A stretch of DNA of 64,000 bases, from assembly GCF_027257875.1 (NCBI RefSeq), contig NZ_JAPVQY010000040.1:1-64000 (forward strand), written 5' to 3'. Below the pieces are notes generated by a model that ran no database searches, was not told where the DNA came from, and saw only the letters and a list, made by a program, of their open reading frames with translations. Source of the stretch: Burkholderia sp. IMCC1007. GTDB taxonomy: Bacteria; Pseudomonadota; Gammaproteobacteria; Burkholderiales; Burkholderiaceae. Shown one piece after another: positions 8,065-16,700 of this stretch. The first letter of the stretch is position 1; the number at the start of each line of letters is the position of its first letter. The translations under genes were made by a program, and so were the position numbers.

Positions 8065-8903
8065 CACAGTGCTCCCGCGTCGTGGCGGTCGGCGAGGATG
8101 TGCAGCCCCCGCTCGAGCGCCGGAAACAGGCTGCGCTGGAAGTTGTTCCAGCGCAGTTCGAGAATCGTGTCGTCCGGCGCGATCGGCGTGTCGAGCACGT
8201 CGCAGATCACTTCGCCGGAGTCGATGCCGTTGTCGACGTAGTGGAACGATGCGCCCGTCATCGTCACGGGTTCGACGCGCGCACTCGCGCCGCTCGCCCA
8301 GTCGATCCGCTCGCCGCGCGCACCGTGCAGCGCATCGAGCGTCGCCCATGCACCGCGCCGCTGGTACGGCGAATCGTCGGCCGTGATGCCGGGATGAATG
8401 TTCGCGATGCGCCGGTGAAAGCGCGCACCGGGCCGCACCAGCTCGTCGAGGATCACGAGCAGCCCGTCGAGCACGACCACGTCCGCGTCGAGTTCGAGCA
8501 GGCGCTCGAGCAGCCGGCGCTCGAACGCCTGCTTGCCCGTCACGCGCTCGCGCGCATCGCGCGGCAGCCGGCGATACGTCGACGCAATCGTGCAGAACAG
8601 TTCGTCGACGAGCCGGCCCTGCACCGTCAGCCCTTCCGGCAGGATCCACGGGCGGCCCGGCGTGCGCGCGAACCCGTAGTCGGCGACCTTCGCGCGGTCG
8701 GCCGGCGAGCCTTCGTCGTCGTCGACGATCACGCCCTGCAGCGTATAGCGCTCGCCGAGCGGCGAATCGTTCAGGCGCTCGACGAGGAATTCGAGCGGCG
8801 CCTTCATGTAGCGCGTGCCGCCCTGGTAAGCGACCGGCTGCCCGGCGCGATCGGCCGCGCCGTTGCGCAGCGACTGGATATAGACGAGATTTTTCTTCGG
8901 CAT
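8064..8903 (-). CDS. pvdF: N5-hydroxyornithine formyltransferase
   Basis: Encodes 279 residues from ATG 8903 (MPKKNLVYIQSLRNG). The longer frame to 8972 adds only low-complexity Arg-rich sequence. It belongs to the formyltransferase fold: ANIHPGITADDSPYQRRGA contains the Asn-His pair of the catalytic site, and HYVDNGIDSGEVICD carries the later conserved Asp. It transfers formyl from 10-formyl-tetrahydrofolate to N5-hydroxyornithine, making the fourth residue of ornibactin. It is in operon with orbA upstream (85-base gap) and orbL downstream (1-base overlap). Its size matches pyoverdine PvdF. Confidence 0.9.
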   Translation of the reverse strand: MPKKNLVYIQSLRNGAADRAGQPVAYQGGTRYMKAPLEFLVERLNDSPLGERYTLQGVIVDDDEGSPADRAKVADYGFARTPGRPWILPEGLTVQGRLVDELFCTIASTYRRLPRDARERVTGKQAFERRLLERLLELDADVVVLDGLLVILDELVRPGARFHRRIANIHPGITADDSPYQRRGAWATLDALHGARGERIDWASGASARVEPVTMTGASFHYVDNGIDSGEVICDVLDTPIAPDDTILELRWNNFQRSLFPALERGLHILADRHDAGAL

Positions 8904-8988
8904 GGAGGCGTCGTGGAAAAGCGGACGACGGCGCCGCGGCCCGCGCGAACCGGCCCGAAGGCCGGCCGGCACGCCGCGGCGCGCGGCG

Positions 8989-11274
8989 TCACCAGTTGTA
9001 TTTCGCGGTGGCGATCACCGTGCGGTCGGTGCCGAAAACGCAGACGCTCGTCGACTGGCAACCGCTGATGTAGTGGCGGTTGAACAGGTTCGTCCCGTTC
9101 ACGGCAAAGCGCCAGTGACGCGTGTCGTAGTGCACGCCCGCGTCGAACAGCGTGTAGCTCGACACGGTCAGCGAGTTGTCCGCCGCACCGGCCGACGCAC
9201 TCTGGTAGCGCACGCCGCCACCGAGGCCGAAGCCGGTGAGCGGCCCGGTGTGCCAGGTCCAGTCGGCCCACAGCGACGCCATCTGGCGCGGCCGCGGAAT
9301 GTCGACCGGCCAGTTGTTCAGCGATGCGTCGTTGGCCTTCACGTTCTTCACGTCCTGGTACACGTAGGACGCGATCAGCGACAGGTTCCGCGTGAGCTTG
9401 CCGGTTGCGTTCAACTCGATCCCGCGCGAGCGCACTTCGCCGGTCTGGATCGAGGTCGTACCGGCCGGATCGAGACTCGTCGGCGTCGGCGTGAGCACGT
9501 TGGTCTGGTTGATCTGGTAGATCGCCGCGCTCAGCATCATGTTCTTGCCGGGCGGCTGCCAGCGCAGGCCGGCCTCGATCTGCTTGCCGCGGGTCGGCTG
9601 CGGCAGGCCGCCACCGTACAGGTTCACGCCGATCAGCGGATTGAACGACGTCGCGTAGCTGATGTACGGCGACAGCCCGTAGTCGCCCTGGTACGTGAGG
9701 CCGACGCGGCCGGTGAACGCCGTCACGTCGGCCTTCGACTGCGTGCCGCCCTCGCGGTCGTCCATCCGCTGATTGACCCAGTCCTCGCGGCCGCCGAGCG
9801 TCAGCGTCCAGCGGTTCCACTTGACCTGATCCTGCACGTACAGCCCGAACGTGTTCATCGTCGTGTACGTGTTGGTGCGGTACGTGGTGTTCGGCGGCGA
9901 GAACACGGACAGCGTGACCGGCGTGTAAACCGGGTTGTAGATGTTCAGCGTCGGCGCGGCGGCCAGCCATTCGCTGTCGGTCGCGGTCTGCCGGTTGTAC
10001 TGGAAGCCGAGCAGCAGGGTGTGCTCGAGCGGCCCCGTGCCGAAGCGGCCCTGCAGGTTGTTGTCGATGTCGAAGCGGCTGTAGTTCGTCTGGAACACGC
10101 CGGCCCAGCGGTTGATGTCGGTCAGGCTGTCGTCCGCGAAGCCCGCGCCGAACACCGAGCCGTTGTCGAGCGACAGGTGCATCCAGCGCACGTTCTGGCG
10201 GAACGTCCACATCGAGTTCAGGTTCCGCTCGAACTGGTAGCCGAGCGACCACTGCTTCTTGCGGTAGTAGTTGAAATCCGGGTCGCCACCGTAGACGTCC
10301 TTGCTGAGCTGTCCGTTCCGGTTCGGCTGCACCGTGCCCTCGGCCGGCAGGAAGTTCGACGAGATGTCGCCCCAGTCCTGCAGGTACGTCGCGGACAGCG
10401 TCAGCGACGTATCGGCGTCCGGGCGCCAGCGGAACGACGGTGCGAGCGCGACGCGCTGGTCGTTGTTCGGGCCGGTGAGCGCGTTGCCGTCGCGCGCGAC
10501 ACCGACGAACCGGTACGCGTACTTGCCATCCGCGTCGAGCGTGTCGCCGACATCGAGCATGAACTGCTTGCGCGCATAGTTGCCGATCTGCACGCCGGCT
10601 TCGCGCACGCGCTCGCCGTCGGCCGTCTTGGTCTGCACGTCGATGATCGCGCCCGGATCGCCGGCGCCGTACAGCACCGACGTCGGCCCGCGCAGCACGG
10701 TGATGCTGTCGATCATGTACGGATCGACGCGCCAGCTCGACAGGTTCAGCGTGTTCGGCACCTGCAGGCCGTTCACGTACGCGGTCGGCGTGAAGCCGCG
10801 CAGCGCCGCGTACCAGTCGGAGCGGTTGTCCGAGCCGTACGACGAGAAGCCCGGCACGTAGCGCAGCGCCGCATTCACGTCGGTCGCGCCCGTCATCTCG
10901 ATCTGCTGCGCGGTGACGACGTTGATCGTCTGCGGAATTTCGTTGATCGACGTATCGGTCTTGGTGCCGGTGCGGCTGCGCTTCGCGACGAGCCCGACCG
11001 TGCCGTCGCCCTCCGCGCCCGCGTTGACGTTGATCGCCGGCAGCGTGCCGGTCGCCGCGCCGTTCGCTGCGCTGCTCGATGCACCCGCGGCATCCGATGC
11101 ACCGGCCGCCGCATTCGACGCCGTGCCGTTCTGCGCACTGCTCACCGACGCCGAAGCGCCTGCGTTCACGGTCGGCGCCGTCTGTGCGAATGCGTGCCCC
11201 GCGGCGGCCGTCCCGAACGCCACGCTCGCCGCGGCTGCGATCGCACGCAAACGCGTGCCTGTTGCCCACTCCAT
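8989..11274 (-). CDS. orbA: TonB-dependent ferric-ornibactin receptor
   Basis: Encodes 761 residues. A signal peptide is clear (MEWATGTRLRAIAAAASVAF, cleavage near GHAFAQ). An Ala/Ser-rich linker follows to about residue 65, then the plug domain (INEIPQTINVVTAQQIEMTG, ALRYVPGF, ITVLRGPTSVLYG) and a 22-strand-type barrel. The last residues are IATAKYNW; most such proteins end in Phe, but a terminal Trp is also known. It imports ferric ornibactin across the outer membrane. It lies between pvdA and pvdF within the biosynthetic operon, so uptake and synthesis are co-transcribed. Confidence 0.93.
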   Translation of the reverse strand: MEWATGTRLRAIAAAASVAFGTAAAGHAFAQTAPTVNAGASASVSSAQNGTASNAAAGASDAAGASSSAANGAATGTLPAINVNAGAEGDGTVGLVAKRSRTGTKTDTSINEIPQTINVVTAQQIEMTGATDVNAALRYVPGFSSYGSDNRSDWYAALRGFTPTAYVNGLQVPNTLNLSSWRVDPYMIDSITVLRGPTSVLYGAGDPGAIIDVQTKTADGERVREAGVQIGNYARKQFMLDVGDTLDADGKYAYRFVGVARDGNALTGPNNDQRVALAPSFRWRPDADTSLTLSATYLQDWGDISSNFLPAEGTVQPNRNGQLSKDVYGGDPDFNYYRKKQWSLGYQFERNLNSMWTFRQNVRWMHLSLDNGSVFGAGFADDSLTDINRWAGVFQTNYSRFDIDNNLQGRFGTGPLEHTLLLGFQYNRQTATDSEWLAAAPTLNIYNPVYTPVTLSVFSPPNTTYRTNTYTTMNTFGLYVQDQVKWNRWTLTLGGREDWVNQRMDDREGGTQSKADVTAFTGRVGLTYQGDYGLSPYISYATSFNPLIGVNLYGGGLPQPTRGKQIEAGLRWQPPGKNMMLSAAIYQINQTNVLTPTPTSLDPAGTTSIQTGEVRSRGIELNATGKLTRNLSLIASYVYQDVKNVKANDASLNNWPVDIPRPRQMASLWADWTWHTGPLTGFGLGGGVRYQSASAGAADNSLTVSSYTLFDAGVHYDTRHWRFAVNGTNLFNRHYISGCQSTSVCVFGTDRTVIATAKYNW

Positions 11275-11319
11275 GTTTCTCTACTCCAGTTTTTCATGCG
11301 GTCTCCGACCGCGCCTTCG

Positions 11320-12696
11320 TCAAAGAGCGAAAGCCATCCGGCCCGCGCTCGCCCCGTCTTGATGTCGTTGTTCGTGTGCTGCCCGGGCCGCGCCGTCGTC
11401 ATGGTCGGGCGCGATCCCGTCTTCGAGCGACGCGCAGATTTCGTCCGCGCGGCGTGCGAGGACCGACAGCAGCGTGTCGGACAAACCGTGGCTGTCTTCG
11501 CAGCAGCCTTGCAGGTAGATGCGCGGCGCGAAATGCTCTGGCGTCGCGAGCAGGTAGTCGCGCGTGACATCGCCGCGCGTGAGCGCGTCTCCGAGGTACG
11601 GTGCGAGCCCTTCGAGCAGCGCCGAATGCGTATCGCGCCGGTAGCCGGTCGCGAGCACGAGCGCGTCGAAGCGTTCGACGCGCGTCGCGCCGTTCATCCG
11701 GTCGCGCAGTGTCAGCTCGATGCGGCCGTCGGCAGCACGCACCGCGGCTTCGATCGCGCTGTTCGCGAGCAGCGCATGACGGAGCGTGCCGTCGATGCGT
11801 TGCAGGTACAGCATTTCGTAGATCTGCTCGATCAGCGGCCGGTCGACCACCGCGTAGTTGGTGTCGCGATAGCGCTCGAGCAGCGCGCGGCGCGCGTGCT
11901 GCGGCTGCGCGTAGACGACGTCGGTGAACGCCGGGCTGAAGATCTCGTTGACGAACGGGCTGTCGTCGGCCGGCTTCAACGCACCGGCGCGCATCACGAG
12001 GCTCGCGTCGACGTGCGGGAAGCGGCGCGCGAGGTCGATGAACACCTCGGCCGCGCTCTGCCCTGCGCCGATCACCGCGACTCGCCGGCGCTCGCCGTCC
12101 GGTGCTGCCACCAGCCGGTCGATGTCGGTCAAATAGGATGACGAATGAATCACGCGGTCGCGGCCGAGCGCGGCGAACGCGTCCGGCACCGCCGGCGTGC
12201 CGCCGACGCCGACCGACAGCGCGCGCGTCACGCGCCGGCGTTCGTGGCCGGCGGCATCGCGCGACAGCACGCGCAGCGCGTCGATGCGCGCACCGTCGCC
12301 GCGCACGGGCTCGATCGCCGTGACGGTCTCGCTGTAGTGAACGTGCTCGTCGAACGCTTCGGCGACCCAGCTCAGGTAGTCGTGGAATTCGACGCGGGTC
12401 GGATAGAAGTTCTTCAGATTCACGAATTCGTTCAACCGGCCCCGTTCGAACAGGTAGTTGATGAACGTATAGCGGCTCGTCGGATCGCGCATCGTGACGA
12501 GATCCTTCAGAAACGAGATCTGCATCCGGCAGTCGTCGAGCAGCATCCCGCGATGCCAGCCGAATTCAGGCTGGCGCTCGATGAAGCAATGTGCGAACGG
12601 ACGCGCACCGCCGCGCTCGGCAAGACGGACGGCCAGCGCCAGATTCGACGGCCCGAAGCCGACGCCGATCAGGTCGAATACGGTTTCTCTCTGCAT
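11320..12696 (-). CDS. pvdA: L-ornithine N5-monooxygenase
   Basis: Encodes 458 residues from ATG 12696 (MQRETVFDLIGVGFGPSNLA); the frame to 12828 overlaps orbK and is rejected. The FAD-binding GxGPSNL motif is at residues 11-19, the NADPH-binding GAGQSAAEVF motif lies in the middle, and ATGYRRDTHSALLE is near the C-terminus. These are the signatures of the siderophore N-hydroxylases. It hydroxylates the side-chain nitrogen of ornithine, supplying both hydroxamate arms of ornibactin. It sits 34 bases after orbK and 45 bases before orbA. Confidence 0.95.
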   Translation of the reverse strand: MQRETVFDLIGVGFGPSNLALAVRLAERGGARPFAHCFIERQPEFGWHRGMLLDDCRMQISFLKDLVTMRDPTSRYTFINYLFERGRLNEFVNLKNFYPTRVEFHDYLSWVAEAFDEHVHYSETVTAIEPVRGDGARIDALRVLSRDAAGHERRRVTRALSVGVGGTPAVPDAFAALGRDRVIHSSSYLTDIDRLVAAPDGERRRVAVIGAGQSAAEVFIDLARRFPHVDASLVMRAGALKPADDSPFVNEIFSPAFTDVVYAQPQHARRALLERYRDTNYAVVDRPLIEQIYEMLYLQRIDGTLRHALLANSAIEAAVRAADGRIELTLRDRMNGATRVERFDALVLATGYRRDTHSALLEGLAPYLGDALTRGDVTRDYLLATPEHFAPRIYLQGCCEDSHGLSDTLLSVLARRADEICASLEDGIAPDHDDGAARAAHEQRHQDGASAGRMAFAL

Positions 12697-12730
12697 GTCT
12701 CTCAGCTCCCTTGTCGGTGAAACCGGCCCG

Positions 12731-13756
12731 TCAGACATGACGGCCGGAAAAGAACGTCTCGCGCACCGTGTGCATCCACAGCGGCTGCGCGTCGGCCAGC
12801 GCCAGACGGCGCTGCCGCGCGAAGCCATGCCGCGCGAGGATGTCGACGACCCGCGCGCGGCCGGCCGGGACCGCGCAGCCGAGCGCTTCGGTGCGCGGGT
12901 CGTCGAGAAACAGGTAATGAACGACCGACGGCAGCCAGCCCGCCACGCAATGCGGGCCGCGCCAGCGCGATGCGCCGACCAGCATCCGCAGGCCGCGGTC
13001 GTAGTCGCGCGCGCCGACGTGCGGCGCGAGCGGGTCTTCCTTCAGCCAGAACGCTTCGAAGTACGCGAACGGTTCACCATCGAAGCAGCCGACGAGCGGC
13101 GTCACGTGCGGGTCGGCATCGGGTTGCGTGCCGTCCGCGCCGGGCTGCGTGCCGGGCCAGCCGTCGCGTACGCGCGGTTCGTCGAACCAGCGTGCGACGC
13201 GCGCGGCGTCGTCGCCCGGCTGCCAGCCGCGCAGCGTGAAGCGCACGCCGAGTGCCGGCAGGTCGCGTGCGTACACGTCGCCGCATGGCGCGGGCGGCCG
13301 GCGCGGATGACGCCGGCCGTCGGTCAGCATCGGCAGCGTCGCGCACGGCAGATGCTGACCGACACGCCACAGGTCCGCCTGTTGCGCCCAGCCTTCGCGC
13401 ATGCACAGGCCGCTGTCGGCGAGCACGCCGCTCGCACGCAGCGCATCGAGCGCGACCGCCGGCCACGCGGCCGGGTCGAGCCGGATCGCCGCGCGGCGCG
13501 CGTCGTCGGAAAACGCCGCCGCGAGCGCGGCCAGCAGCGCGCGGCGCTGGTCGGCCGGTGCCGTGCGATGGTTGTAGGCGACGAGGCGCAGCGTGCCGTC
13601 GTCCGCAAGTTGCGCGCGCAACAATTGCGCGCCGATGCCGTCGCCGTGCGCAACGCGGATCTCGGCGCCGTCACGCGCGGCGAACAGGTCGTCCGCGAAT
13701 ACGAGGCGGCACGTGTCGGGCATCGTGAATCTGTCCGGGCGCACTTCAGCCAGCAT
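12731..13756 (-). CDS. orbK: Ornibactin acyltransferase OrbK (GNAT, IucB-like)
   Basis: Encodes 341 residues from ATG 13756, chosen because AGGAGGT lies 5 bases upstream; the start overlaps the orbJ stop by 11 bases. The C-terminal half is a siderophore-type GNAT domain (VRFTLRGWQPGDDAARVARW, YFEAFWLKEDPLAPH, DRGLRMLVGASRW, FLDDPRTEALG) and is related to OrbL. The N-terminal 150 residues are a divergent GNAT-like half, as in two-domain acyltransferases of this group. It is inferred to acylate N5-hydroxyornithine during ornibactin synthesis. Operon position between orbJ and pvdA supports this. Confidence 0.85.
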   Translation of the reverse strand: MLAEVRPDRFTMPDTCRLVFADDLFAARDGAEIRVAHGDGIGAQLLRAQLADDGTLRLVAYNHRTAPADQRRALLAALAAAFSDDARRAAIRLDPAAWPAVALDALRASGVLADSGLCMREGWAQQADLWRVGQHLPCATLPMLTDGRRHPRRPPAPCGDVYARDLPALGVRFTLRGWQPGDDAARVARWFDEPRVRDGWPGTQPGADGTQPDADPHVTPLVGCFDGEPFAYFEAFWLKEDPLAPHVGARDYDRGLRMLVGASRWRGPHCVAGWLPSVVHYLFLDDPRTEALGCAVPAGRARVVDILARHGFARQRRLALADAQPLWMHTVRETFFSGRHV

Positions 13757-16700
13757 CGCGCACCTCCTGCCAGGTCGGCACCGGTGCACCGATGCGTGCG
13801 CCGAGCGCCGCGAGCGTCGGCGACGCGAATACGTCGGCCACCGTCAGCGGATGACCGGCGCGGCGCGCCGCGTCGATGAAGCGCACGACGTCGAACGACG
13901 TCGCACCGGCTTCGAACAGATCGGCGTCGGGCGCGGGCGCGGCCGTCGCGAACGTGTCCGACCACAACGCCGCGAGCGACGCAACCGCGTGCGGGGCGGC
14001 CGACGATGCCGTGCCGTGCGCCGCCTTGCGTGCCGGCGCGACTGCGTTCGCGGCGTGCGCGGCGAATCGCGCGTCGGGCGCGCCGAGCGTCGCTTCCGGC
14101 GTACCGGCGAAACGGGCGACTTCGTCGTGATACAGCCGGACGAGCGCGTCGACGAACGTGCCATCGAGCAGTTCGTCCGCATACGAGAACGCGGCGCTCA
14201 CGCGGCCGTCCGGATGCTCGACGACGTCCAGCTCCAGCGTGAACACGACGCGATGCCGCACGTCGTCGAATTCGGCGAGCGACAAACCGGCCCAGTCGCG
14301 CGCGGCCGCACCCGTCGGGCGCAGGTAGTTGAACATCACCTGGAACAGCGGATTGGCCTGCGCGGCACGCGGCGCGCGCAATGCCGCGACGACGTCGGCG
14401 AACGGCACGTCGGCATGCGCATACGCGGCGAGCGCCGTGTCGCGCACCTGGGCGAGCACGTCCGCGCGGCGGCCAGCGGCGTCAACGCGCGTGCGCACGA
14501 CGACGGCATTGATGAAGAGGCCCAGCGCATCGCGCGCCGCGTCGCCCGTGAGCTCGCGCGTCGACGCGAGCACGCCGACCGGCTGGTCGGCCGCGCCGGT
14601 CGCGAGGAACAGCGCGGTGTTGAGCGCCGCGTGCAGCAGCATCGGCAACGTCGCATGCGCGGCTGCTGCGGCGTCGCGCGCGGCACGGATCAGCGACGCA
14701 TCGAACTCGAACGCGATGCGCGCCGCGCGCCATTGCGGGACGGCCGGCGCATCCGCGCGCTGCGGCAGCACGCCCGACGGCAGATCGGCCAGCGCGTCGC
14801 GCCAGTACGCGACGCGGGCCGGGTGGCATGGGGCGGGCAACACGAGCGGGAGGTTCTCCACCGCGGGCGTCGATGCCGACGCGGCGACACCGCGGACGAT
14901 ATCGACATAGCGCGCGCGCACCGCGTCGAGCCACAGCTCGATCGATTCGCCATCCGACACGATGTGATGGATCGTCACCGACAACACGTGATCGTCCGCG
15001 CCGAGCCGCAGCACGCGTGCGCGCCACAGCGGCGCATCGGCGACGAGATCGAACGGTGCGAGCGCATCCGCATCGGTCAGCGCTGCCGCGCGGGCGAGCG
15101 CATCCGGCTGTGCGGACAGATCGACGACCGGCATTTCGACGGAAACGTCTGCATCGATCCGCTGGCCGGGCAGCGTTCCGTCGCGCATCACGAGCCGTGC
15201 GCGCAGCGCCGGATGCGCGGCCGCCGCAGCCGAAAACGCCGCGCGCAGCGCAGCGACGTCGAGCGGGCCGCGCACGCGCAACGCGACCGGAATGTTGTAC
15301 GCGGCGCTGTCCGGCTGCGCGCGCCACAGGAACCAGAGGCCGAGCTGCGGCGGCGACAACGGCCACACGCCCTGCGCATCGGGTTTGACCACCGCGACAC
15401 CCGGCGCCGCGGCACCGGCATGCGCGGCGCGCGGCGCATCGGCGACCTGCCGCGCGTATTGCGCGAGCATCGGTGCTTCGAACAGCGCACGCACCGGCAC
15501 ATCGCGGCCGAGCCGCTCGGCAACCCGCGTCGCAACGCGCACCGCGGCCAGCGAATGGCCGCCGAGTTCGAAGAAGTGATCGCCACGCCCGACGCGCTCG
15601 ACGTTCAGCACGTCGCGCCAGATCGCCGCGAGCGCAGCTTCGTCGCCGTCGCGCGGCGCCTCGTATGCGCGTTCGACGCGCACCGGCACCGGCAATCGCG
15701 CGCGGTCGACCTTGCTGTTCGCATTGCGCGGCAACGCATCGAGCACGATCAGTTGCGCGGGCACCATGTAGTCGGGCAGCGTGCGGCGCAGATGCGCATC
15801 GAGCGTCGCGGCTTCGACGGGTTGCGCGGCGGCCTGCGCGTCGGCGGTCAGTTCGACGTACGCGACGAGCAGCGCGTGCGCGCCCTGCCCGTGCACGACC
15901 GCGCACGCTTCGCGCACCGCGTCGTGCGCGGCGAGCTGCGCCTCGATTTCACCGAGTTCGATGCGCAGCCCGCGCAGCTTCACCTGATGATCGACACGCC
16001 CGATGAAGTCGAACACGCCATCGGCGCGACGCCGCACGAGGTCGCCGGTGCGGTACAGGCGTGCGCCGGGCGCGCCGTACGGATCGGGCACGAAGCGCTC
16101 GGCCGTCAGTGCCGGACGATCCAGATAGCCGCGCGCGACGCCGATTCCCTCGCCGCCCAGATACAGTTCGCCGATCACGCCGACCGGCAGCGGATGCAGC
16201 CGCGCGTCGAGCACGTGCACGGTGCGCGCGCCGACCAGCGTGCCGATCGGCAGGTACGCGGCGTCGCCGAGCTTCGCGAGATCGTCGCCGGGACGGAACA
16301 TCCACAACGTCGGCGTGATCACGGTCTCGGTCGGGCCGTAGCCGTTGACCACCCGCACGTTCGGCATCGCGCGGCGCAGCATCGCAAACGCTTCGCGCGA
16401 CGTCGCCTCGCCGCCGACGGTCAGCGAACGCAGCGTCGGCGGCGCACCGTGCGCGAGCGCCCATTCGGCGAGCTGCGCGGCGCAGCCGGGCGGCACGTAG
16501 GTCATCGTCACGCCGTCGCGGACCATCATCGCGCAGGTCCGCGCGGGCGGCCACAGCACGTCGGCCGTCACCGACACGGCGGCGCCCGACAGGTATTGCG
16601 AAAACCACCCTTCGTGCGCGCCGTCGAAGTTCACCGACTGGAACAGCAGGAACACGTCGTGTTCGCTCGCGCCGTAACGCTCGGCGATCGCGACGCAGTG

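Noticed and set aside
8902..12141. A 1079-codon plus-strand frame
   Set aside because: Antisense to orbA and pvdA, low-complexity Arg/Val-rich translation, no ribosome site or family features.
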